DNA from: Aurantiochytrium sp. KH105
Lineage: Eukaryota; Sar; Bigyra; Thraustochytrida; Thraustochytriidae
Length of the DNA: 64,000 nt
Reading direction: 5' to 3'
Assembly (NCBI GenBank): GCA_003116975.1
Contig: BGKB01000138.1
Coordinates: 62,001-126,000 of the forward strand
Part shown: piece by piece, positions 41,270-52,600 of the stretch
Layout of the letters: the number at the start of each line of letters is the position of its first letter
Numbering within the stretch: position 1 is the stretch's first letter
The notes under the pieces: generated by a model
What the model was told of the DNA's origin: nothing
The model's input: the letters and a program-made list of their open reading frames with translations, nothing else
The model's database searches: none
Position numbers and translations under genes: made by a program

Positions 41270-44200
41270 TCAATCAATCCTTCTCCGCTTCCCACGTCTT
41301 CCAGTACGCTTCTCGTCCTCGTCGTTGTCAATCTCCTTCTCTGCTGACTTGACGTTACTCTCGTTCTTGTCACCTGATCTGCTCGATGCGTCTGAGCTCG
41401 TGCCCGACATCTCTACTGCTGCCGACCTCTTCTCGGCCTTCTTAGCATCCCCCTCCTTTGTTTCAGCTGCTTCAGAAGGCTTTGTGGCATCCTCTTGCAA
41501 GCCAGTGACCTTGCTGATCGACCATACAAGAGATTTTACCTCGTCTGGCTCGCCCCCATTCAGCATTTCAACATACAATGCATCACCACTCCACGATATC
41601 CCGAAACGCCCCTTCCACGTGGTCATGTCCTTCATCTCTTTTTCCAATACACAGGGAATCATGTTCGAAGGCTTTACTTGCTGAACAGCATAACAGAACT
41701 CGCTTCGACAGTTGTCAAGCTTCGTCCTCGGCTCATTGACCTTCCTCATGTACTCTCGGGTCACGAAGACCACAAAAGCTTTGGAACGGTCAATTCCATC
41801 CGCCATCGAATCGAGAATCTCTGTGCCAATATCGTTCTCATCGAGCCAACAGCGGATTCCGCGCTTTTCGAGTGCGGTCGCCACAGCTTTCACTTTGTTG
41901 TGCACCACCTTGTTATCACCCCAGTCGTGAGATAAGAAGACATCGAAAGGCTTGGCATCGCTTGTGACAGACGAATGCAAGCCCCGCGCGGCCTCGCCAT
42001 TCTCCACAAACGGCGAAAACCGTTCCAAAGGAAGTCGCTTTCCCCTTTGCAACGATGAAACTTCTCTCGTTGAAGCATCCATGAAAGCATCGATAGAAGC
42101 ACACGATTCTTTGCTATCGGAGCCATCAGAGCTGAGAAAGAGTTTCGGTCCAAGATTCTTTCTCATGAATGACGAATCGATGCTCTTAAGACATTTCTGG
42201 AGAATCTCAACGTGACTCTTCAGACTCTTGTTCGCGGGTGTCTCAAAGTGAAGCATGATCCGCCTGCCACTCGTTTCCAGAATCATGTTCACACTGTCAA
42301 AGGCAATACTCGCAAAGTTCGAGAATACGACATCTTTTCGCACGCCCACGAGGCCCGGCAACCTCTGTATGAGACTGGCAACGAAGCGTTGAAACACACC
42401 TTTGGGAAGAACCTTGAACTCGATATAAGCCAAAGCGTGTTGCTCGCCCAGGTCGCAAAGTGCCTCTGTCCTGACGTCGTCCTTCACTGGTTGCAAAAGG
42501 CTCGGTATCAAAAGTGCGCCCTCCTTGTCGACGATATCACCTTTCTCGTCGATATCGTCGATCCATGGACTCGGGCATGCCAACAGCATTGCGTGCATAA
42601 GCTCAACAAGGTAATCGACACGTTGTCCTCGCCATAGCCACTCCAGTAGTTGTCGACTGGCAACTCCACGCTCTGACCAGGCATCGAGCGCAACTCTTAG
42701 GTCCCTCGGCAGTTCTTCTTGATACAAAAGCTTCTTTTTGTGCCTTTTCATGTGATTCATGCTCGGGTCGCAAATGACACGCGTTAGGTTTTTCAATAGC
42801 CACTGCGGCCGAATCACAACAGTCTGTCGCAGCACGTCATGCTGGCCTGTCGTCAGGTGCACAAGCACGCCGAGTTCGTGCATGTACTTGAGCATCTCCG
42901 GGACATCCACTTCCGGAACGCGGCACTCTTTGGTTGCCAGTTCCTTTACCACCCGCAGCGACAAGTAATCCTCGTCTTGCGCGAGCAGCTTTTCCAAGCA
43001 GTAGGACCACCGTAATGGTACCTTCTTCTTGACAAAATCTTTGTCGGCAACAGCCTTTGAAAGCGATTCGCGAAGCGACATAATTTGATTGCGCTTGTCA
43101 TCCCGATCGGTGTTGTCGATCGGGAAAAACCAGAGCCGTGCTTCGGCATTCAGCAGCACAACGGGCTTTGCGCCGCAAGGTCTCAGCACTTCCGTCTCTA
43201 AGGAGTCTTCGATCTCCTCGTGATCCTCGGAATCCGGTACCTGGTCCAAATATGTCCCCACGATGGCGATGTTGGCATCCGGTGCGTGCAGACGGATGGA
43301 GTCGATCCAGAAGCGAAGCGTCTCCAAGGAATCCTCTTGCGAGGCAAGCTTGGCGTACTCTTTCTCGTCGAGCTTTTCTTTGAAGCGCTCCTTGCCAAGC
43401 ACCTCGCGCATGTCGAAAACCAGCATGTAGACGCCATATTGCGTCAAGAACAGATGGTGCAGGGCGTAGAAGACTTCCTGCCCACCGTAATCCCAAATCA
43501 TGAAGCTGATCTCGTCATCTAGATTGCTGGCTTTCTCCTTTGCATAATGATGAGTTGAAGTGACGGCTTTGGCAATATCCTTTTGGTCAAATGATTGGTT
43601 CGATGCACTACTCGAGGTAGACACATTGCCAGGAGGTCGAGGGGTCTGCACTACATCATCCGACAAATGTAGGTGGGAATACTCGGCAACGTCCTGCAGA
43701 CGGTACTTGCATTTTGCAAATTGCTCGCCAAGATCAGCGTTGCTGACATGATTGCGTTCTTCCCAGTCACGCGTGCGCATCAACTTGAGGTCAACTCCGA
43801 TTGTTGAGTCATGATCGGGATTGTAAGGTTGACCTAAAAGCGAGCGAATCGTCGAAGTCTTGCCTGCGGCGCCCTTGCCCACGATCATGAGTTTGACGCG
43901 ACCCCAACGCACCTTTGCGTCAGCTAGAAGTGCCTTATATGCGAATTTGCTGGAATCTCTCAACTCTTCCTGCACGAGCTTAACTTGGGTCGCAATACGA
44001 GCGAGTATGCCTGGTGAGATACGACTTGAATGCACACTCTTCAGGCTGTTTTATATGCACATGGTGAGCGTTCAGTTGTCACGTTTTCCTTCGACTATCA
44101 CTTTTTCTGAACGCACCCTAATTTTTGAAGGCTGCTATTGCTTTCCAGCGCAGTCGCTAGAGCTTCCGCTCCGGCGTCGCCAATCCTGTTTCCGCTCAAG

Positions 44201-45879
44201 CTTTGAGATGACATATAGCGAATGTCAGTGGGGTACTGGCCTGCCCGTGCCGAGTCTTTCTGCAACGTACTCAAGATAATTCAGCAGCGACTTATTATCT
44301 TCAAGAGCATCTGCAAGCGCCTTTGCGCCATCATCGCCGATGTTGTTTTTCCAAAGCCTGCGCTCATACAATTTGGACAGTATCGTGAACGAGAACGTGC
44401 ATGACGTAGTTTTACAATGATGGACGGCAGCGTCGTGCATCCATTCAGTGCGATACGTTTTTGGCAACATGCTTGCTGGTCAGTCATTTTTCATCCTTGC
44501 GGACAGTCTCTCTTTGCTCGCTGCCACTTACTCCAGCTTCTGTAGCGTTTTGTTTTTCGTGAGTGCATCCGCGAGCGCCTTTGCGCCATCATCGTCAATG
44601 TTGTTATGCCGAAGCCTGCGCTCATACAATATGACCAATGGCGTGAAAAAATCAAACATGCAGAGTATAGCGTACAAACAATTGCAGACAGTGTTATACA
44701 TACGTTTCGTGCGATAAGAGTATTGTCACGTACTTGCTGGTCAGTCGTTCCTGCTTCTTGCGCGCAACCCTTCTTTCCTCATGATCACTTACTCTAGCGT
44801 CTGCAGCGACGAGTTCTTTGCAAGCGCCTTTGCCAGCGCTTTGGCGCCTTCGGCGCCGACATTGTTATAAGTAAGCCTACAACCATGCGATGTAGACAAT
44901 GTGATAAATAAATGTGCAAAGCGCAGTGTCAGAATAATTCACAACAGCGTTGTGCATGGGTTTTGTAAAAAAGATTTATCGCGACGTGTGCTTGCTGTTC
45001 AGTCGATCTTGCTCCTTACACATAGTATCTCTTTCCTCATTGTCACTTACCACAGCATTAGCAGCGACTTGTTCTCTTCGAGCGCATCCGCTAGCGCCTT
45101 TGCGCCATCTGGACCGATTTTATTAGAACCAAGCCTGCGCTTGTGCGTCAATGACAATGTTGCAAACCGAACCGTGCACGGCGAAGTGTAAAAACCATTT
45201 GACGACAGTGTTTGACGCGAAAAGATTATTGCAATATGCTCGCTGATCAGTCATTCTTATTCTTTGCGCACGATTTTTCTACCCTCACTGTTACCTACCA
45301 GAGCGTCTGCAGCGACGAGTTTGTTGCGAGCGCCTTGGCCAGATGCTTCACGCCATTATCGCCAAGATTCATATCCCCGAGACTGAGCTTGTGCATGATG
45401 GACAGTATTATAAAACAAAGGTGTATAGCGCAGTGCAGGAACCATTGACGGCAGCGTTGTGCGTCCATTTGTAGTGATAAGTTCATCCCAACGGTCTGCT
45501 GGTCAGTCGTTCTTGATCCTTGCGCGTAGTTCATCTTTAATCGCTGTCACTTACTCTAGCTCTCGCAGCGATTCATTCTTTGCAAGCATATCTGCTAGCT
45601 TTTTTGCGCCATCCAAGCTGATTTCAGTTCCTCCGAAACTACGCTCGAACATCATGAATAATGTGGTGCAAAAATGCAAAGTCGTGGAAAGTCACCAAAG
45701 AAGATGACATAGGTATCACGGCCATACAATTTTTGAAACGTTGCGTTGTAACGCGCATGACGGTCAGCGAATCTCACATGCTATGTCTTTGTGCCGTTGT
45801 TGACGTACCATAGCTGCTTGGCGTCTTGAGGCATTAATTTGATCGCGTCCTCAACTCCTTTCGCGTCCATTATATCCAT
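41270..45879 (-). CDS. LRR-ROCO-TIR receptor-like GTPase, eight exons
   Basis: Exons (minus strand order): 45879-45809, 45638-45555, 45382-45299, 45134-45051, 44876-44793, 44615-44532, 44357-44271, 44045-41270; 3354 nt, 1117 aa. All introns are phase 2 with GT-AG ends. Exon 1 gives MDIMDAKGVEDAIKL...; exons 2-7 each encode one 28-29-residue RNI-type LRR (for example LRHNNIDDDGAKALADAL). Exon 8 encodes a Roc GTPase (P-loop GKGAAGKT 249-256, WDYGGQE as G3, VGTYLD as G4), a COR domain (about 530-750), and a C-terminal TIR domain from about 888 (FDVFLSHDWGD, RCWLDENDIG, CRSEFCYA with the Glu at the usual NADase position), ending in basic RRGKRRRID. Predicted cytosolic sensor: LRRs bind a ligand, Roc-COR switches, TIR signals or cleaves NAD. 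It lies antisense between GREB1-like A and B. Confidence 0.85.
44271..45638 (-). repeat. Tandem exon-intron array, six LRR units of ~257 bp
   Basis: LRR exon starts lie at 45638, 45382, 45134, 44876, 44615 and 44357: spacings 256, 248, 258, 261, 258 bp. Five exons are 84 nt and the last is 87 nt. The introns (164-177 nt) are also related to each other, sharing words such as GGTCAGTC followed by TTCTTG/ATCCTTGCG on the plus strand. So the repeating unit is exon plus intron, made by tandem duplication. Confidence 0.85.
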
Positions 45880-46647
45880 CGCTTGCCTCTACGTATCAGT
45901 AGAACGAGGTGACGTCAGAAAGCAGTAACGTGTTTTGTCTGACGTGTTATTGTGCCCTTCGGATGACTACAAGGGTTGCAAAGCACGCGGGGGAAACAAG
46001 TGAAAAGCTGCAAAGAGGTGGAGTCGTTGTCGACCACGACGCCTAGAAGTCTTCGAATCAGCTTGCGACCGGGTGTGCTACGTGTTCGTAGAGCGCGAGC
46101 AAAAACGCCGCCTCACAGCCGTCTGGCGCGGCGAGCATACAGCGAGATGGGCAAGCAGGTCCCAGGAGCACGTGCAGCACGCCGACGACTCGCGATTGGC
46201 GATTTTTGCTGTTGATTGATTGCCCGTTTGTTTGCAACGAACTTTAAATTGCGTTTTGCAGACCGCGGCAAAGATCCAAAAATAGCCCCATCAGGAAATT
46301 TTTCACTGGCAGCCTTTCCCTTCATCGCTTGCTCGCAATCACCATCCACAATGAAATTTTTTACAAACTTCGTCAGCGTCTTGCCGAGATTTCATCGCGT
46401 CAACCCGACGCCACCATGACTCGATCACGACTGGCCGACTTTGTGTTTCCCACGGCTACTGCACCTGCAACCGACTTCGACCAGCCATGGCAGCTGTTAC
46501 TCCACTGCTCCTGTGTCCATTCTTTTATACCCACATTTCACCTACTCATAGTCGTAGAGAGGGTGATTTTATACCCACCCAGTAGTATAAAAGATGGTGT
46601 CACGTCGACTTCGCCGCGGCTTTGCTTGCGAGCAAACGCGAACCGCC
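45880..46647. other. Divergent promoter region of ROCO gene and GREB1-like B
   Basis: 0.77 kb between the ROCO start (minus) and B start (plus). Apart from the TATA-like box listed next nothing is recognised; short open frames here are not convincing. Confidence 0.5.
46586..46593 (+). promoter_or_regulatory. TATA-like box of GREB1-like B
   Basis: TATAAAAG ends at the A of the in-frame ATG at 46594. Transcription starting ~30 bp downstream would exclude that ATG and favours the ATG at 46648 as the start of B, in agreement with the start context shared with A. Confidence 0.45.
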
Positions 46648-49600
46648 ATGGCGAGCGAGGACGCGGTAGCCCAGAGGGAGAGCTTCGACCGGCCACTTGT
46701 GCTCGTGCTCAACGCAGACTCGGCGACGAGTTTCGAAGAAGAGGTCGAGAACAGTCCAGAGGCTCTAAGAGTGCTGCAAAACGACGTACGAGTTGAGGCG
46801 CTCCCGCAACTTTTACGAGTATGGTGGATTCCTGACGCGGAAGACGGCGATCTGCCGAATTTTGGGTTGGACAATGTTGCTGGTCTCAGACACATATACC
46901 CGCAAGGACAAGGACTTGATCTCTTTGCTCTTTGCCTTTGGATTATCATTCGAGACACACCCGGTAATCTACTTCGCGTACGTCAAGATGGGCAGAGTGC
47001 AGAGATTGTCGCATCTGAGCGTACCAAGGACATCGTGGAGACTCTTAGGGACCTTGTGTCGAGAACAGCTTCTCAATCCGTAGAATCATTGAGAGTCTCG
47101 CACGAAAATGAGGCAGAGTGTGAAACGTCTTTGATTGAGTTTGACGAGTCCGAGGATCTGCCAGCTCAGCTTCGAGCAGAACTGAAAAGGACTAGTGCTC
47201 CGCATATTCGTGTCATACTCCTTCGCGATTTAGTCGGCGATACCTCGCAATGTCTTCTTCTCGTGTTCACATTACCTGAAACAGCTCAAATCATTCGTGG
47301 TCTTCTCGATTCGAGTCAAAAAATCTCAGACTTGGTGGACATTGCTGAAGAAGCTGGTAACGAGACAGAATTCGGGGGCAACATATCCGATGGCAACATA
47401 ACTTCATATTGGCTTGTAGAAATCGTCTTCATCGTATACAGCTCAAATGAAGAAGTGAATGGCCAAGAAGGAACCATCGAGCTCATCAGACCTTGCTTCG
47501 AGATCGAGCTGGAATGGCGTCAGAGGTTCGCGAAGTCGCTGCTCACCTCCGCAGGCGCACACGCAGAGAGAGCTTGGGAACAAGTGACTCGCGAGATTGC
47601 AAGCTTTGGCTTGTCTCTTGCACAAGACTTTCGCGATCATATCTCAATGAAGCTTGACGAAGAACGTGACAACGAGCTTGACGTCAAAGAAAAACCGGCG
47701 CTGATGCGTGCCAAGCTGCACGTCGAGAGCGATGCCTTTCAGGAGCAGAGCGTGCTTCGCAAGTGGGTCGGCACGCCACAGCCTGATGTTGCGCATCCTG
47801 AGCAACGCGAGATCGCCGAAGAGGTCTTCCGCAGGGCTGAGCTGGCCCTCTTTGGTCATTCAGACGCAAATTGGACGTCCAAGTTCGACAACGTTTCTTT
47901 CGTCGTGCTAACACCAAACTTCAACTCCTTGCAGTCCCAGACTGCAGACAGAGTTACACGCGCAAAGCTCGAGGGCGGACGTGTGCTCAAGCACACCAAG
48001 GTGCCGCATGCGGCCATGTACGCGTACCGAACACGGATGGAAGAGGAGGCCGAGAACCCGAAGACTCTCTTTGTCATCATCGCCGACGATTGTCACTTCG
48101 CGCCGACGAAAGATGGCGCACACGACTGGCTTCTTAACAACCCAGCGCTGAGTGGTGAGAATGTGCTTCGCTTGCTTGTCTCTGCAACGCCGCAGAACGT
48201 GCTTTCTCAAACTTCACGAATTGCCGACAAGAACATCGTTCAATGGTTCAAGCCCGTCTCGATGTACCGCAGCATGGACTACTACGTCGAGACGGCGACG
48301 TGGGCGGTACCAAGTTACGTACGGCCGCTGAGACTCGCTGTCAATGGGAAGATTTATGATATAGACCCGCGTGTGACCACGTATGAAGGTTGCGCATACC
48401 GGTATCCGATGCACGACTACAGAGCGTTCTGCAGTGTCTTCAATCGCAAGGTGCACAAGGAGCTGGGCCCGAGCTTGGCAAGTGAGCTGGTTTCGGTTCA
48501 AGGTGGTAAGGAGAGCTTGTTGCTGGTCGTTCCTCATGATGTTGACCTCAACTTTGACCAGAACTTCGACGATAGGGGTCTTCTATGCTGGCTCGGTTTC
48601 TGGCTCGATCGTGCACGCATCAACTCGGCACGACAACGTGCAATGGGAGGACAACGACAGCAAAAATACAGAGTTGATGCATCGAGTATCCCACTCTTTT
48701 GCGACACAGTCGGCAACAATCATATTGTGGACTGTCTTCCACGCCGGAGGCAGCGTGTACTTAAGGACGAGGCCTTTGATGCCGTACGCGAACTCGCAAA
48801 TTTGGCTTTCGGTAAGCGAGGACATCAAAAGCGTAAGCAAAAGGGGATCAAGGTGGCCAAGTCAATGCCTCTCTACGATGGTCATATAATCATGGCAGAC
48901 TACCTTCTCTCGCTCACATATCTTGCGGTGTATCGGATTGACTCTGTCAATCTCTGGAACAGAGACTTGAGCCGCGAAGATATTTTTGCACCCCTAGAGG
49001 AAAATGATGTGAGGCAACTTGCCCTTGACGATGAGAAGCTCAAGGCCTTTGCTCTTCACCTTGGCTTTGCAGATAGAGTATGGTCAGGTATTGTCCACGA
49101 AACAGACAAAGAAGTGGGGCGTTTCGAGATCGCTTATGGCGTTGAAGCAGCCTCCGTTCAACACCTTCTCAAGGTTCTTCTCGAGGCGACCGTGAGGTCA
49201 GCATGGTCTGAATTGAGCAACCAGGACGTGGCCGGATGGAAGGCCCTCACGAGACGGCTCAACAGCGGATGGGTCGATGATGCAAAGAGTCTTGCAATAG
49301 CAGAAAATTATGATACGCCTGCGCATTGGCGATTCGCTTGGCAGTATATCATCTCTGAGAAACTGGAACGCAACCGCGAAGATCGCACGGAATCGCAAAG
49401 CAACACATCCCAGTCGTGGTACAACGAGACCGATCGTCTCTTGCACGACCTGCTCGACGTCCATCCCAAGTACAGAACAGGACGCATGGCTGTCGTTCGC
49501 GTCTACGAGACGGACGAGAACCTTTCGATAGAAGACTGTCTCCGCAGTGCACTGAAAAAGCTAGGGCTCACCAGTGACGACCATGGCGGCCTTCTCAGCG

Positions 49601-52600
49601 TTGTTGCAGATGTTGGTGGCAGCGATGGGAAGAAGCGAATGTTTGGAGGCCAGGAGGTGCAAAAGGTTGCTCAACGCGCGACAAATCTTTTCACCCAGAT
49701 CGAGCCATGGACACTGACACGCGACCTGCGGCATCCTTCCAAGCAGGACGTGGCGAGAACTGAGCGCGAGACCATTGTTGACCGCGTGAATAAGTCTTTT
49801 GCTGAGGCAAAAGCACAGGAGGCTGAGGCACGAGCACAGGAGGCTGAGGCACGGAAACATCTCAGAGAAGGATCTCGTCCTTTACTTTCTAAAGCTGTCC
49901 AGAAAACAGCCAAGTACGAGGACCTGGAGAACTTGCCCACCATCGTGATCATGTGCGAGAAGGGGCGCTTGGGTGACACCTTTCCGCACTCATTTCGCTT
50001 TCTAGATATCCGTCTGCGCTCATCAAAGGTGCACTCGACGTTTGTGCAAGAGTTCGGTCGCGTCTGCCGCTATCCAGACCTTGACTCCAGCAGTGCAGTT
50101 ACCTTTGAGGTCTCTGAGGAAAATGGATGGGCGGCGCTTGAGGAAGAGCTCGAGCAATTCTTCAAGGATCCTGAAGTGAGAAGGTATTTTGCCAAAGGCG
50201 GGAGCTATGCCGTCTTGGATCCGGGCGGCGAGGTACGTTTCCACGCCGATTCAGAGCTGCAGCTCAAGTCCGGTTTCCAAAAGGCCTGGGACAAACGCGA
50301 TGATGGACGGGCGCGATTCGGCACGTGGACAGTGAAGCGCTATGTGCATGTGCTCCCGACGGTGCTGATGAACGCAGAGAGATACAACGCGCAGCTGCAA
50401 AAGGCAATTGAGCACAAGTATCGTGATGCGGAAGGACTTCAGCGCATTGATCAGTGCATTCCTGGTCCACTTGATCTGTACTTGTCTTCTGGGCCGAGAC
50501 GTGCTGCCGCAGCATCTCGTCCTCGAGTTGAAACCATTGATGAAGAGAAAGTCGTCATCAATCCGATGCATGACATTGATGCTTACCGATCAAGAAGTGC
50601 ACAAACGAGTTGGCAAGCTACTCACTACGACAACGGGCACAGTGGTGGCTGTGATCCACGTCGTCTCTTGCTCATGGCGCAGTGCCAGCAGGGCAAGACC
50701 GGGACATACCTACATTTCTTGCGTTTGCTCAAGGAGCGCGTGGAGCTTGCGATTCCAAGCCCTCCTGATGCGCTTCCGCTGGTTCCGCGGGCAGAGTGGA
50801 CTCTGCCGCACTGGGAAAATCTCATTGTTAGCGCTCAACCACCTGGCTTCCCAGCACTTGGCAGCTTCTACGCGATGCCTCAAAAGGGCCAATACCACGC
50901 AAGTGTTTTGCAACAACGCACTCTTGCGCTCATGATTGCGAGTGAGAATAGATCTGGCTGGTATGAAGCATACCTGAACTACTTGCTTGACGAAGATGGC
51001 GAGGCTATTGATTCGAGGGCCGGTCTTGACAAGATTGAAGTGCATGGTAAGACAGTCGAAGAGCTCGGGGCTCCTTTTGATGCTTCTCAGTGTACGAATT
51101 CTCAACTCGCATTTGACTGTGTCAACTTTGACGGTCGGTTCTCTTCCAAAGAAGGAGATGCTCTCGCAAAGTCGATTCTGCAAAGCAAACACAACACGGC
51201 TCAGCTTCGCGACATTTTGGACAAGCATGCAAAAAAAACAGGCACATCGTTGGGACATCGAGTACGCATTGCATGTGAGCACGTTCAACGTCAGCTCTGG
51301 GATGCCGGGTCTCGACGCGGAAGCATGGATCAGCTTGAACTCGGCGGGGCGGACAGCTTTACGCAGTCGACGACAGCAGCGAATGCCTATGAGAACGTCG
51401 CTGCTCGGTCCACATCTTCAGGCTTCACCGGAAAGTACCATGGCAAGCAGTATGTGGTCACAGACGTCAAGCTTGTGGACGAGGGTGTCTGCTTGTCTGC
51501 ACCCTATGCTGGTTTCCATGGCCTGAATCTCAAAGCAGATGGTCGCAACATGCAGATCAAGGTCGGACAGCGCAAGCTCCTCAACGTGAGTCTGTCCCTG
51601 AAGACGCGAACCATGAGCACGTTGGATGATGCCACATCCGTTCGTTGGGTGTTCGTGCCCTCGTACAACCATGCTGGCGTTGCGCTCGTGGACTACGAAA
51701 AGGCGATCCCCAGAGACGATAGCGGCAAGCCAACGGTCGTGTGCCTCGTGGTCCGGAGTGGCAAGCAATTCGATAACTACGTAGCGGCGTATGGTTCCGC
51801 TCATCTTATCCTCGGTCTTCCGGAATCGATGGCGTCCAAGACTTCGGAAGGATCTCGCGTCTTCGCAGAACGAGGTGGCATCGGATATGCTCGGCTGTTC
51901 ATCCAGCTTGCGGCGCATCAGCTCGGCTTTCCCTGGGTCTGGATCCTCGACGACAATGTCGATGTCTGCTATGAGCGAAAGCTTGAGGACAAAGTCCCGG
52001 CAAATGCACTGAGCGCTCATCCAGATGCATGCTCTTTCTCAACGGTTATGACAGGCGTAGAGAGTATTGTGCACAACGAGGATGAAGAACTCACCCAAGC
52101 GCACCAGCAGAAACGTCTGGAGAAGTGGAAGCCCAATGGGCCCGTGCTTCGGAAAAGGCCAGCTCCTGAAGCGAGCCATCAAAACGCACGTACCAAAGAG
52201 GAGCTGACAGGAGGTGCAGATCAGTACGGACTGATTGGGATCCGTCGTGACCCCCGGGCCCGCCAAACAGAGTCCGAGCATCCGTTCATGGTCACGTATT
52301 CGGTGTACTCGTTCATCTACTTGAATGTCACGAGCACAGTGAACGCCGGGGTGTTTTTCCCGATCAAGACGTTTTGGGAAGACGTGGAGTTCAATCACCT
52401 GGTTGATGAGGCTGGCTTGGTTTGCCTCAAGGTGAATCGCTTCTTTCATCACAAGAAAAACCTCAAGCTGAGTGCGAGAAAGATCAGGGAGCGGGCTGCT
52501 GAGTTGTCGCCATGCTTCACGGAACTTACGGAGGCGCTGGATCATTTTCGCAAATTGAATGGGGGGTTGAGGCCGGCGCCACTTTGGTCGAAAATGATGC

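Noticed and set aside
44271-45638. Regular ~257-bp array considered as satellite or CRISPR-like repeat
   Set aside because: Each unit contains an LRR exon with splice sites in constant phase; it is coding.
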